A stretch of 64,000 nucleotides of DNA, from positions 575,812 to 639,811 of the forward strand of contig NZ_JBAKBF010000001.1 of NCBI RefSeq assembly GCF_036881715.1, given 5' to 3'. Numbering within the stretch: position 1 is the stretch's first letter; each line of letters opens with the position of its first letter. Shown piece by piece: positions 34,891 through 43,985 of the stretch. The notes under the pieces were generated by a model, which saw nothing but the letters and a program-made list of their open reading frames with translations, had not been told where the DNA came from and made no database searches. The DNA comes from Pannonibacter anstelovis. GTDB taxonomy: Bacteria > Pseudomonadota > Alphaproteobacteria > Rhizobiales > Stappiaceae. Made by a program: the position numbers and the translations under genes.

Positions 34891-35949
34891 ATGCTCAAGG
34901 CACTTCTGAAAACCGTGCTGCTGGCCAGCACGCTGTCCATGGCCACCATGGCACAGGCCGCAGACATCACCCTGCGCGCCACTGCCAATTCCAACGAGAA
35001 TGACGAGGACTATGACGGCCTCGTCGTCTTCAAGAACTACGTCGAGAATGCCTCGAACGGCGCCATTGCCGTAGAGCTGTTCATCGGCACCCAGCTCTGC
35101 GCCACAGGCGAGGAATGCCTTCAGGGCGTCGCCGACGGCAACATCGACATCTACATCTCCACCTCCGGCGGTGCGGCGGGCCTCTTCCCCTATATCCAGG
35201 TGCTGGACCTGCCATATCTCATGAGCGACGACCGGGTGGCCGAAGCCGTGCTGACCGGCCCCTTCACCCGCGAACTGCGCGCCAAGGCACTGGCCGACAG
35301 CGGCAACGCCATTCGTCTGATGACCATCGGCAACACCGGTGGCTGGCGCAACTACGCCAACACCAAGGGCACGGTGAAGACCCCTGCAGATCTCAAGGGC
35401 CTGAAGATGCGCACCGTGCCGGCCGACCTGCCGCAGCAGGTGGCAACCGCCGTCGGCGCTTCTCCCACGCCCGTTCCGTGGCCGGAACTCTTCACCGCCC
35501 TGCAGACCGGCGTTGTCGAAGGCACGGCCAATGGCATCACCGACATCATGAACATGAAGTTCACCGATGCGGGCGTGAAGTACATCACCCTGGATGGCCA
35601 CTCCTACATGGGCGCCTTCTGGTGGATGTCGAACCAGCGCTTCCTGTCGCTGACGCCGGAACAGCGCAAGGTGGTGGCTGATGGCTTCGCTGCTCTGCAG
35701 CAGGCCACCTTCGCCAGCCCGAAGCGCAAGGAAATCGCCGCCTATCAGGACTTCCTGAAGGCTGGCGGCGAAATCTACGTGCCGACGGCCGAGGAAAAGG
35801 CCGCCTTCAAGGAGGCTGTTGCCCCGGTGTTCGACTGGTTCAAGACCAACGTGACAGGCGGCGAAGAAGTCTTCACCATGTTCACCACCGCCGTTGCCGA
35901 AGCCGAAGAAATCGTCAACGCGGAGCGTGCCGCCGAAACGGCTGACTGA
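34891..35949 (+). CDS. dctP: TRAP transporter solute-binding protein
   Basis: A 352-residue periplasmic DctP protein with a signal peptide ending in MAQAAD and strong GGGAGG upstream. The segment LKMRTV holds the arginine that binds an acidic group of the ligand in this family, and WPELFTALQTGVVEGTANG is the other signature. An anionic ligand such as a sulfonate or sugar acid fits. It is the last gene before a strong hairpin. Confidence 0.93.
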   Translation: MLKALLKTVLLASTLSMATMAQAADITLRATANSNENDEDYDGLVVFKNYVENASNGAIAVELFIGTQLCATGEECLQGVADGNIDIYISTSGGAAGLFPYIQVLDLPYLMSDDRVAEAVLTGPFTRELRAKALADSGNAIRLMTIGNTGGWRNYANTKGTVKTPADLKGLKMRTVPADLPQQVATAVGASPTPVPWPELFTALQTGVVEGTANGITDIMNMKFTDAGVKYITLDGHSYMGAFWWMSNQRFLSLTPEQRKVVADGFAALQQATFASPKRKEIAAYQDFLKAGGEIYVPTAEEKAAFKEAVAPVFDWFKTNVTGGEEVFTMFTTAVAEAEEIVNAERAAETAD

Positions 35950-35959
35950 TATATAATCC

Positions 35960-35987
35960 AGCAGGACGGAGCCCGCTCCGTCCTGCT
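35960..35987 (+). terminator. Strong hairpin after the TRAP operon
   Basis: AGCAGGACGGAGC (35960-35972) is perfectly complementary to GCTCCGTCCTGCT (35975-35987). The loop would open to about 4-6 bases. The tail is TCCCGGG with no T-run, so termination may be partial. Confidence 0.65.
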
Positions 35988-36133
35988 TCCCGGGGCAGCA
36001 ATTCAGCTATGGCCGCAGAAGCCAAAGCGCAGAGACGATCCCGCCACAACAGCCGCGGCAGTCCCCGGAGCAGAGATCCCTTCATCTGCACTCAAAAAAA
36101 ACGGCCCGAATTAAACAACGGCTCTCAAGACAG

Positions 36134-36161
36134 GCACCGGCCAATCCGGTGCGTCTCTTTT
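36134..36161 (+). terminator. Hairpin plus T-rich tail in the leader of the exporter gene
   Basis: GCACCGG-CCAAT-CCGGTGC (36134-36152), then GTCTCTTTT. It ends 26 bases before the exporter start, so it is either a late terminator for the TRAP transcript or an attenuator for the exporter. Confidence 0.6.
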
Positions 36162-36186
36162 GCGCCAAATCCTGAAGGTTCACGCC

Positions 36187-37242
36187 ATGGCCACTCCAGA
36201 TCAGGCCTTTCCTTCCGTAAAAGACGGAGAGACTTCGCTTGCAGCGCGCATGCGCCTGCGTTTCCCAGGCCTTTCCATCGCCGTGCTGATCGCGCTCGCC
36301 TCCGCCTTCCTGTCGGAGCATTACGGCGCGCCGGCCATGCTGCTGGCGATCCTGATCGGCCTCGCGCTGCATTTCCTCTCCGATGATCCGCGCATGCTGC
36401 CGGGGCTGGAGTTTGCAGCAAAAAGCCTCCTGCGCGCCGGGATCACGCTGCTCGGCCTCAGGATCAGCCTCGGCATGTTTGCCGATCTCGGGCTGCCGAT
36501 GCTGCTGGTACTGGCCGCTGCCGTTGCCCTGACCATCGGCTTCGGTATGGCCGTCTCGCGCCTCTTCGGGCAGGAAAGCCGCTTCGGACTGCTCACGGGC
36601 GGCGCGGTCGCCATCTGCGGAGCGTCTGCCGCCATGGCCATCGCCGCAGTGCTGCCACGCAAATCGGCCCACGAAGCCGAGCGGGACATGGTGTTTGCCG
36701 TCTTCGGCGTCACGATGATGTCCACACTCGCCATGATCGGCTATCCCATTCTGGCGTCAGCTCTGGGCATGAGCGATGAAGTCACCGGCGTCTTCCTCGG
36801 CGCAACGATCCACGATGTGGCGCAAGTCGTGGGCGCAGGCTTCTCCGTCTCCGAGACAACCGGCGACATGGCCGTGCTGGTGAAGCTGATCCGCGTCACC
36901 ATGCTGGCGCCCGTGGTGCTGCTGATCGCCCTCGCCTTCCGCCGCTCCGTGCCCTCCGATGCCAAGCGCCCGCCGCTGGTGCCGCTGTTCGTCCTCGGCT
37001 TTCTGGCGCTGGCCATTCTCAATTCCCTCATCGAAATCCCGGCCTTCGTCGCAGAAGGCGCCAATGCCGCCTCCCGCTGGGCGCTGCTGGCGGCCATCGG
37101 CGCAGTCGGCGTCAAAACCTCCCTGCCCAACATCATGAGCGTCGGCCGCCGCGCCATTGCGCTGCTGGTCGCCGAAACCGTCTTCCTCGCAGGCTTCATC
37201 CTGATCTGCGTAGAGTTCCTGCCACTCGACCGGCTGCATTAA
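36187..37242 (+). CDS. YeiH/UPF0324 family putative sulfate (sulfite) exporter
   Basis: A 351-residue membrane protein of the Cons_hypoth698 (YeiH) family with about ten helices. Motifs are LLRAGITLLGLRISL, GAVAICGASAAMAIAAVLP and GATIHDVAQVVGAG. Relatives next to sulfonate-degrading genes (such as suyAB) are thought to export sulfite or sulfate. The location after a monooxygenase/TRAP block fits disposal of sulfite from C-S cleavage. It could have its own promoter because two hairpins separate it from dctP. Transport direction and ion are inference. Confidence 0.85.
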   Translation: MATPDQAFPSVKDGETSLAARMRLRFPGLSIAVLIALASAFLSEHYGAPAMLLAILIGLALHFLSDDPRMLPGLEFAAKSLLRAGITLLGLRISLGMFADLGLPMLLVLAAAVALTIGFGMAVSRLFGQESRFGLLTGGAVAICGASAAMAIAAVLPRKSAHEAERDMVFAVFGVTMMSTLAMIGYPILASALGMSDEVTGVFLGATIHDVAQVVGAGFSVSETTGDMAVLVKLIRVTMLAPVVLLIALAFRRSVPSDAKRPPLVPLFVLGFLALAILNSLIEIPAFVAEGANAASRWALLAAIGAVGVKTSLPNIMSVGRRAIALLVAETVFLAGFILICVEFLPLDRLH

Positions 37243-37345
37243 GGCTCTCCACACTTGCCCTTGCCCGCCAGTTTTGCGAGGGTCACCGTCTGCCGCTCGC
37301 AAGGTGCAGACAAGACACCGAAAGCAGGCAGCATGGGAGGGGAGA

Positions 37346-38761
37346 ATGAACACCAGCACGGCACTGGCCAGCGCTGCGCCGAAGACAGGCTTTGATCAGG
37401 CGCTGGGCGAAGCCTCGATCCTCGTCATCGATGACGAGCCGGGCATGCGCAACTTCCTCGACCGGACTCTGCGCCCGCGCTGCCGCCATCTGGATCTGGC
37501 CGCCAGCGTCGAAGAAGCCACAGGACTGCTGGATGCAGCCCATTTCGATATCGTCATCCTCGACAATATCATGGGCGGGAAGCGCGGCGTTGACTGGCTG
37601 GCCGAGCAGCGCGACACCGGATTTCTGCCCGCCGCCATCCTGATCACCGCCTATGCCGACCTTGAGACGGCCATTCAGGCGCTGCAGGCGGGCGCGGCGG
37701 ATTTCGTGCTGAAGCCCTTCCGCTCCAACCAGATCCTCAATGCCGTGGCCCGCTGCCTCGACCGGATGCAGTTGCAGCGGGAGAACACGGTGCTGCGCCA
37801 TGAGCTGAAGGCAAGCTCTGACCTTATCCTCCTGCGCGACAAGCTGATCGGCGCCTCCCCCGCCATCGAAGACATTCGCGCCACCATCGCCCGCGTTGCG
37901 CCGCTCCCCTCCTCCGTGCTGCTGACCGGCCAGTCCGGCACCGGCAAGGAGGTGGCAGCGCGCATGATCCATGAGCTGTCCGACCGGGCGGCCAAGCCCT
38001 TCGTGCCGGTCAACTGTGCGGCCATGCCGTCCGACATGGTGGAGAGCGAGCTTTTCGGCCATGTGAAGGGCGCCTTCACCGGCGCGCAGAACGGGCGTGA
38101 GGGGCTGTTCCTGCATGCCCGCGGCGGCACGCTGTTTCTGGACGAGATCGGCGACCTGCCTCTTCAGACCCAAGGCAAGCTGCTGCGCGTGCTGGAAGAC
38201 CGCAAGGTGCGCCCTGTCGGCGCCGAGCGCGAGCTGCCCGTCGATCTGCGCTTCGTCTTTGCCACCAATGTGGATCTGGAAAAGGCAGTGGCTGAGGGGC
38301 GTTTCCGGGCGGATCTCTTCTTCCGCATCAACATCGTCAGCCTGCACATGCCGCCGCTGAAGGAGCGCGGGCGTGATGGGCTCGATCTGGCGGACCTGTT
38401 CATGCAGAAGCTGTCGCAGCAGCTCGGCACCCCGCCGCTGCCGCTCACCGAAGAGGTGCGCCGGGCGATTGCCGCCTATGACTGGCCGGGCAATGTGCGC
38501 GAGCTGCGCAACTTCATCGAGCGCAGCCTGATCCTTGGCCGCTTTCCGCCGGACTTCCTGCGCACCGCGCAAACGCCCGTTACCGGCGGGCACGCCAATG
38601 CGGCACCGCAGGCCGATGGCACGCTGACACTGGCCGATATGGAGCGCAGCCACATTCTGGGCACGCTGGAGCGCTGCGGCGGCGACAGGGATGCAGCCGC
38701 GAACCTTCTCGGCATCTCCCGCAAGACCATCGACCGGCGGCTCAGGGACTGGAATGTCTGA
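37346..38761 (+). CDS. Sigma-54-dependent response regulator (NtrC/DctD type)
   Basis: A 471-residue activator. The receiver domain (about residues 24-140) has ILVIDDEPG, the phosphorylated aspartate in IVILDNIMGG and the lysine in VLKPF. The AAA+ domain carries TGQSGTGKE, the sigma-54 loop GAFTGAQ and GTLFLDEIGDLP. A Fis-type helix-turn-helix closes it (AANLLGISRKTIDRRL). ATG 37346 follows GGGAGGGGAG. It overlaps the kinase gene by eight bases. A sigma-54 promoter match lies before the downstream MFS gene. Confidence 0.94.
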   Translation: MNTSTALASAAPKTGFDQALGEASILVIDDEPGMRNFLDRTLRPRCRHLDLAASVEEATGLLDAAHFDIVILDNIMGGKRGVDWLAEQRDTGFLPAAILITAYADLETAIQALQAGAADFVLKPFRSNQILNAVARCLDRMQLQRENTVLRHELKASSDLILLRDKLIGASPAIEDIRATIARVAPLPSSVLLTGQSGTGKEVAARMIHELSDRAAKPFVPVNCAAMPSDMVESELFGHVKGAFTGAQNGREGLFLHARGGTLFLDEIGDLPLQTQGKLLRVLEDRKVRPVGAERELPVDLRFVFATNVDLEKAVAEGRFRADLFFRINIVSLHMPPLKERGRDGLDLADLFMQKLSQQLGTPPLPLTEEVRRAIAAYDWPGNVRELRNFIERSLILGRFPPDFLRTAQTPVTGGHANAAPQADGTLTLADMERSHILGTLERCGGDRDAAANLLGISRKTIDRRLRDWNV

Positions 38762-40829
38762 CCCTGCCGCGCCTCTGGAGCGCGTCCGCCCGTCCCGCTC
38801 CGTCCGCTTCCGCCTGCTGGCGATTGCGCTTCTGCCCATGCTGGTCATCGTGCCGCTGGTGGCCGGCGGCATCATGCTGCGCTGGAATGCCAAGTTCAGC
38901 GAGGTCTTGATCAACAAGGTGAGCGCCGATCTCACAATCGCACGGCAGTATCTCGCAAGGCTGATGGAAACCAACGGCGAGCGGCTGACCGCCATCGCCC
39001 AGTCCGCCCGCTTCCAAAGCGCCGCCTCCGGCCCGGCACTGGCGGATCTGCTGGCGCAGGAAAAGACCACCCTCGGCCTCGACTATCTCTATCTCACCGA
39101 TACCTCAGGCGCGCTGATTGCCGCCAGCAGCCCGGACCTGCGGCTGCCGGAGCAATCCTCCCCGGTCATCGCCAGCGCGCTGGAAGGCACCGCCCGCACT
39201 GGCATCACCATTCTCTCCGGCCCTGATCTTGAACGGTTGTCGCCGGAGCTTGCGGCGCGTGCCAGGCTCGACATCGTGCCCACCGCCAACGCCGCCCCCA
39301 GCCCGCGCAAGACCGAAGACCGGGGCATGGTCATTCTGGCTGCCACCCCGGTCACGCTTGCCGATGGCCGCAAGGCCGCGCTCACCGGCGGCCTGCTCCT
39401 CAACCAGAACCTCGTCTTCATCGACACGATCAATGATCTCGTTTACCGGCAGGGCAGCCTGCCGGAGGGCAGTGAGGGCACGGCGACGCTGTTTCTCGAT
39501 GACGTGCGCATCAGCACCAATGTGCGCCTGTTCGAGGGCAAGCGCGCGCTGGGCACGCGGGTGTCGGATGCCGTGCGCAAGACCGTGCTGGATGACGGCA
39601 TCACCTGGCGGGCCAGCGCCTTCGTCGTCAACGACTGGTACGTCTCCGCCTATGAGCCGATCCTCGACAGCGAGGGCCAGCGCGCCGGCATGCTCTATGT
39701 CGGCTTTCTGGAAACGCCCTTCACCCAGGCCCGGCAGCAGACGGTGCTGCTGGTCGTCCTTGCGCTTCTGGCCATCGGCACCATCACCGTGCCCATCTTC
39801 CTGCGCTGGGCACGGGCGATCTTCCGCCCGCTGGAGAAGATGGCCGGCACCATTTCCCGTGTCGAGGCAGGCGACATGGGCGCCCGCACCCACGCCCCCC
39901 AGCCGCAGGGCGGCGGGGCCGGTCAGGACGAAATCACCCGCGTCGCCCATCTGCTCGATCACCTGCTGGATCTCGTTCAGGAGCGGGATGCCGCCCTGCG
40001 CCAGTGGAACGAACAGCTCAACGCCCGCGTCGCCGAGCGCACCCGCGAGCTGGAACAATCCAACCTGCAGCTGGAAGCCGCCACCCGCCAGCTCATCGTT
40101 TCGGAAAAGCTCGCTGCCATCGGCGAAATCACCGCAGGTGTCGCCCATGAGATTAACAATCCGGTCGCCGTCATCCAGGGCAATCTCGACGTGCTGCGGC
40201 AGGTGATGGGCGACCGTGCGGTCGAAGCTGCGACCGAGTTCCGCCTGCTGGACGAGCAGGTCCACCGCATCCACCTCATCGTCACCCGCTTGCTTCAGTT
40301 TGCACGGCCGGAGGAATTTGCCGGCTGGACCGAACGCACAGATCCTGCCGAAGCCCTCGAAGGCTGCCTGCCGCTGGTGCAGCATCTTCTGAAAAAGGCC
40401 GATGTCAGCGTCACGCTGGAGCCCTTCTCCACCCGGCAGGTTCTCATCAACCGCACCGAGCTTCAGCAAGTCCTGATCAATCTCATCGTCAATGCCGTCC
40501 ACGCCATGCCCGATGGCGGACGGTTGCGGCTGGCCTGCGAGGACGCGGAAGAATCCGGCCATTCCGGCGTGCGCTTCACGGTGGCAGACACCGGCACTGG
40601 CATGAGCGCCGAAGTGCAGGCCCGCATCTTCGAACCCTTCTTCACCACCCGCCCCGCTCCCGGCACTGCCCCCGGCAGCAATTCCAGTTCCGGCTCCAGC
40701 GCCACCGGCTCCGGCCTTGGCCTGTCCATCTGCCAGAAACTCGTCGAACGCCAGAACGGCCGCATCACCGTCCAAAGCACCCCCGGCGAAGGCACGACCT
40801 TCATGATCTTCTTGCCGGAGGCGGTGTGA
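38754..40829 (+). CDS. Sensor histidine kinase partner of the sigma-54 regulator
   Basis: A 691-residue membrane kinase. One helix near residues 20-40, a large periplasmic sensor region (about 45-320, double-Cache-like), a second helix (about 325-345), HAMP, a coiled coil (RVAERTRELEQSNLQLEAAT), then HisKA with the phosphorylated histidine in AGVAHEINNPVAV. The HATPase has NLIVNAVHAM, DTGTGM and GSGLGLSICQKL. It resembles DctB-type kinases that sense small organic acids. The ligand may be oxalate, formate or a related acid, judging from the next gene. Confidence 0.92.
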   Translation: MSDPAAPLERVRPSRSVRFRLLAIALLPMLVIVPLVAGGIMLRWNAKFSEVLINKVSADLTIARQYLARLMETNGERLTAIAQSARFQSAASGPALADLLAQEKTTLGLDYLYLTDTSGALIAASSPDLRLPEQSSPVIASALEGTARTGITILSGPDLERLSPELAARARLDIVPTANAAPSPRKTEDRGMVILAATPVTLADGRKAALTGGLLLNQNLVFIDTINDLVYRQGSLPEGSEGTATLFLDDVRISTNVRLFEGKRALGTRVSDAVRKTVLDDGITWRASAFVVNDWYVSAYEPILDSEGQRAGMLYVGFLETPFTQARQQTVLLVVLALLAIGTITVPIFLRWARAIFRPLEKMAGTISRVEAGDMGARTHAPQPQGGGAGQDEITRVAHLLDHLLDLVQERDAALRQWNEQLNARVAERTRELEQSNLQLEAATRQLIVSEKLAAIGEITAGVAHEINNPVAVIQGNLDVLRQVMGDRAVEAATEFRLLDEQVHRIHLIVTRLLQFARPEEFAGWTERTDPAEALEGCLPLVQHLLKKADVSVTLEPFSTRQVLINRTELQQVLINLIVNAVHAMPDGGRLRLACEDAEESGHSGVRFTVADTGTGMSAEVQARIFEPFFTTRPAPGTAPGSNSSSGSSATGSGLGLSICQKLVERQNGRITVQSTPGEGTTFMIFLPEAV

Positions 40830-40893
40830 GGCGCGCCCCCAAGACCCTCTGTCCGGACAAGCTGTCCCTGAGCCTCCCAAGTTGTCCGGCACG
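40830..40893. promoter_or_regulatory. Candidate enhancer sites for the sigma-54 activator
   Basis: TGTCCGGACA (40850-40859) is a perfect 10-bp dyad. A second site sharing the TGTCCGG core lies at 40883-40892, 33 bp on (about three helical turns). They sit about 250-280 bp before the predicted start of transcription from the sigma-54 promoter. The rest of 40894-41110 shows an AT-rich patch near 41000 and nothing else I can name. Confidence 0.45.
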
Positions 40894-41110
40894 ACGGGCG
40901 GAAGCTGGAGGTAGACGCTGCGGCAGGGACTGGAGAGCAAGGTGCGCGCCCCCCGTACCGGCACATTCTGAGGGATCGCTCCCCAGCATCACTCAGTCGA
41001 ATTAATCATATTATTTCAGATAGTTAACCAGAAGGCCACGCAGACCGCTGGCGCAGCTGCACCTGATGCACACCCCGCCTGCCCTTCAATTCCCTCCATG
41101 CCCCGGCAAC

Positions 41111-41126
41111 TGGCACGCTTCTGGCT
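41111..41126 (+). promoter_or_regulatory. Sigma-54 promoter before the MFS transporter gene
   Basis: TGGCACG-CTTC-TGGCT matches the -24/-12 consensus, keeping the invariant GG (41112-41113) and GC (41124-41125) exactly ten bases apart, with one T to G change in the -12 box. The leader to the ATG at 41269 would be about 130 bases. Confidence 0.75.
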
Positions 41127-41268
41127 AAGTAATTTGCTGGGGAGAGGCGGCCTTCGAGGAGGAACGGGGGCTGGGGTCCGGAAGATGGCTGTTACAGGCC
41201 ACTGGTCCGCCGTGCGAAGGCGCCCTCCAAGGTTCCCCTGTGCAAGGGGCTCTCGGGAGGAGACAGGA

Positions 41269-42927
41269 ATGACCACAACCACCGGCGTCGAGGGCGGGTA
41301 CTCCGAAGGAGGACTGCTCGACCGGGAACGCATCATTGCAAAACCCGGATTCAACCGCTGGCTCGTGCCGCCAGCAGCGCTTGCCATCCATCTGTGCATC
41401 GGCATGGCCTATGGCTTCAGCGTGTTCTGGCTGCCGCTGTCACGTGCCATCGGCATCCAGCAATCCGTCACCTGCGAGGGCATGAGCCTCGTCACCGCGC
41501 TCTTCACCGCCTCCTGCGACTGGCGCGTGGCGGATCTGGGCTGGATCTACACCCTCTTCTTCGTCTTCCTCGGCTGCTCGGCGGCCATCTGGGGCGGCTG
41601 GCTGGAAAAGGCCGGGCCGCGCAAGGCGGGCGTCGTCTCCACCTTCTGCTGGTGCGGCGGCATTGCCGTGGCAGCGGTGGGCGTGATGACGCATCAGCTC
41701 TGGCTCATGTGGCTGGGCGCAGGCGTCATCGGCGGCATCGGTCTTGGGCTGGGCTACATCTCGCCCGTCTCCACCCTGATCAAGTGGTTCCCGGACCGGC
41801 GCGGCATGGCGACCGGCATGGCCATCATGGGCTTCGGCGGCGGCGCCATGATCGGCGCACCGCTGGCTGACCGCTTGATGCGCTACTTCGCAACGCCGGA
41901 AAGCGTTGGCGTGTGGGAGACCTTCCTTGTCATGGCGGCGATCTACTTCGTCTTCATGCTGGGCGGCGCCTTCGGCTACCGTCTGCCGCCGGCCGGCTGG
42001 CGTCCGGAGGGCTGGACCCCGCCGCAGTCGAAGGCCACCACCATGATCACACAACACCATGTGCATCTGAGCAACGCGCACAAGACGCCGCAGTTCTGGA
42101 TGATCTGGATCGTGCTCTGCATGAACGTCTCGGCGGGCATCGGTGTGATCGGCATGGCCTCGCCCATGCTGCAGGAGATCTTCTCCGGCAAGCTGATCGG
42201 CCTGCCCGAACTCACCTTCACCGATCTGTCGGGCGAACAGAAGGCTGCCATTGCGGCGATTGCCGCAGGCTTCACCGGCCTCCTGTCCCTGTTCAACATC
42301 GCAGGCCGTTTCTTCTGGGCCTCGCTGTCGGACCGGATCGGGCGGAAGAACACCTATTTCACCTTCTTCCTGCTCGGCATCGTGCTCTATGCCCTGGCCC
42401 CGACGGCGGCACAGCTTGGCAACCAGCTGCTGTTCGTCGCCATCTTCGCGGTAATCCTGTCCATGTATGGCGGCGGCTTTGCCACGGTACCGGCCTATCT
42501 CGCCGACATCTTCGGCACCCAGTTCGTCGGGGCCATCCATGGCCGCCTGCTGACGGCCTGGGCAACGGCCGGCATCCTCGGCCCCGTGGTGGTGAACTAC
42601 ATCCGTGAAGCGCAGATCAATGCCGGCATCCCCCGCGCGCAGGTCTATGACTTCACCATGTATATCCTCTGCGGCATGCTGCTGATCGGCCTCATTGCCA
42701 ATGCGCTCGTCCGGCCACTGGACAAGAAGTGGTACATGTCTGACGCGGAAGTCGCGGCCCTGCAGGCCAAGGCCCGCACGGCGGATGCCAACATCGCCCA
42801 TGGTTCCTTCGGCATCGGCAAGGGCGGGCTGGACGCCAAGGCGGCACTTGCCTGGGCCGTGATGGTCATCCCGATCCTCTGGGGTGTCTGGATCACGCTG
42901 GAAAAGACCGCCGCCCTCTTCGGCTGA
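41269..42927 (+). CDS. MFS transporter, OFA family (oxalate/formate antiporter-like)
   Basis: A 552-residue major facilitator protein with twelve helices. From ATG 41269, GGGAGGAGAC lies eight bases upstream. The family segments WLYTLFF-like GWIYTLFFVFLG, SPVSTLIKWFPDRRGMATG and FNIAGRFFWASLSDRIGRK are visible. A longer periplasmic loop with two cysteines (residues ~65-85) is present. It likely moves oxalate, formate or a short monocarboxylate. It is followed by the formate dehydrogenase operon and preceded by a two-component system. Confidence 0.88.
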   Translation: MTTTTGVEGGYSEGGLLDRERIIAKPGFNRWLVPPAALAIHLCIGMAYGFSVFWLPLSRAIGIQQSVTCEGMSLVTALFTASCDWRVADLGWIYTLFFVFLGCSAAIWGGWLEKAGPRKAGVVSTFCWCGGIAVAAVGVMTHQLWLMWLGAGVIGGIGLGLGYISPVSTLIKWFPDRRGMATGMAIMGFGGGAMIGAPLADRLMRYFATPESVGVWETFLVMAAIYFVFMLGGAFGYRLPPAGWRPEGWTPPQSKATTMITQHHVHLSNAHKTPQFWMIWIVLCMNVSAGIGVIGMASPMLQEIFSGKLIGLPELTFTDLSGEQKAAIAAIAAGFTGLLSLFNIAGRFFWASLSDRIGRKNTYFTFFLLGIVLYALAPTAAQLGNQLLFVAIFAVILSMYGGGFATVPAYLADIFGTQFVGAIHGRLLTAWATAGILGPVVVNYIREAQINAGIPRAQVYDFTMYILCGMLLIGLIANALVRPLDKKWYMSDAEVAALQAKARTADANIAHGSFGIGKGGLDAKAALAWAVMVIPILWGVWITLEKTAALFG

Positions 42928-42949
42928 TGCTTTTTCCTGCTAGAACAGG

Positions 42950-42976
42950 CTGGCCGGGCGCTTTCTGCCCGGCCAG
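42950..42976 (+). terminator. Hairpin after the MFS gene
   Basis: Perfect 10-bp stem CTGGCCGGGC (42950-42959) with GCCCGGCCAG (42967-42976), 7-base loop, tail TTCC. Probable terminator though the T-run is short. Confidence 0.6.
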
Positions 42977-43020
42977 TTCCAAAAGACTGGAACTGCTGTG
43001 ACCCTGCCGGTAGCGGACCC

Positions 43021-43965
43021 ATGATCGACAAGCTGGAAATGTTCATCGCCCTTGCCAACGAGCAGCACTTTGGCCGCGCCGCCGAAGTGATCGGCGTGAC
43101 GCAACCAACCCTTTCATCTGCCATGAAGCAGCTGGAAGATCAGCTGGGCGTTCAGCTTATCCATCGTGGTTCCCGGTATCAGGGGCTGACGCCGGAAGGC
43201 GAAAAGGCATTGGAATGGGCGCTGCGCATCGTAGCCGATGCCAGGGCGCTTAAGGCGGACATGCGGCAGGCGCGATCGGTCCTGTCCGGCAATCTGCGCA
43301 TCGGGGTCATCCCCACGGCCCTGCCGATGGTGACGGACCTTTCCGTGCCCTTCACCGAGCGCCACCCCAATGTGCGCGTCTCCATCCTGTCGCGCACCTC
43401 TGCCGAGATCCTCGAACAGCTTGAACGGCTGGAGCTGGATGCCGGCATCACCTATCTCGACCCGCCGCCCGCCCGCCGCCTGACAGTGGCGCCGCTCTAC
43501 CGCGAGACCTACCGGCTGCTGTGCCGCGCCAGTTCGCAGGTTGCGCGCCGGGGCTCGCTGACCTGGGCTGAGGTCGGCACCCTGCCCCTCTGCCTTCTGT
43601 CCGGCGATATGCAGAACCGGCGCATCGTGGACCGTTACCTGCAGGAAGCTGGCATCAGCTCCATGCCGATGGTGGAATCCAATTCCATCATCGTGCTGGC
43701 CTCGCATGTCATGACCGGGCGCTGGGTTTCCGTGGTGCCGGAAAAGCTCGCCGTGCATTTTCTGGACCGCAAGGATCTGGCTGCCGTGCCCATCACCGCA
43801 GACCTGCCGGAAGACACGATGCCGGGGCAGGATGTCGGCCTTGTCATCGCGCACCGCGAGCCGCTGACGCCCATGCTGGCGGCGCTGCTCGATCTTGCCC
43901 GCAAGTACAATGCAGCTCTGGGAGGAGGCTGCAACGATAGAAGGTTTCAATCAGCTGACGAATAG
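43021..43965 (+). CDS. LysR family regulator, FdsR-like
   Basis: A 314-residue LysR protein. The N-terminal helix-turn-helix (MFIALANEQHFGRAAEVIGVTQPTLSSAMKQLE region) is followed by a substrate-binding domain (GNLRIGVIPTALPMV, DAGITYLD). It is 56 bases upstream of fdsG in the same direction, the arrangement of fdsR and the fds operon in Cupriavidus. It probably activates the operon in response to formate. The small gap carries an inverted repeat that could be its site. Confidence 0.88.
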   Translation: MIDKLEMFIALANEQHFGRAAEVIGVTQPTLSSAMKQLEDQLGVQLIHRGSRYQGLTPEGEKALEWALRIVADARALKADMRQARSVLSGNLRIGVIPTALPMVTDLSVPFTERHPNVRVSILSRTSAEILEQLERLELDAGITYLDPPPARRLTVAPLYRETYRLLCRASSQVARRGSLTWAEVGTLPLCLLSGDMQNRRIVDRYLQEAGISSMPMVESNSIIVLASHVMTGRWVSVVPEKLAVHFLDRKDLAAVPITADLPEDTMPGQDVGLVIAHREPLTPMLAALLDLARKYNAALGGGCNDRRFQSADE

Positions 43966-43985
43966 CCGGAATTGAAGTGGGAGAG

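Noticed and set aside
36000..36186. SAM-II or another sulfur riboswitch before the exporter
   Set aside because: A hairpin and A-run are present but I could not match the pseudoknot consensus of any riboswitch class I know.
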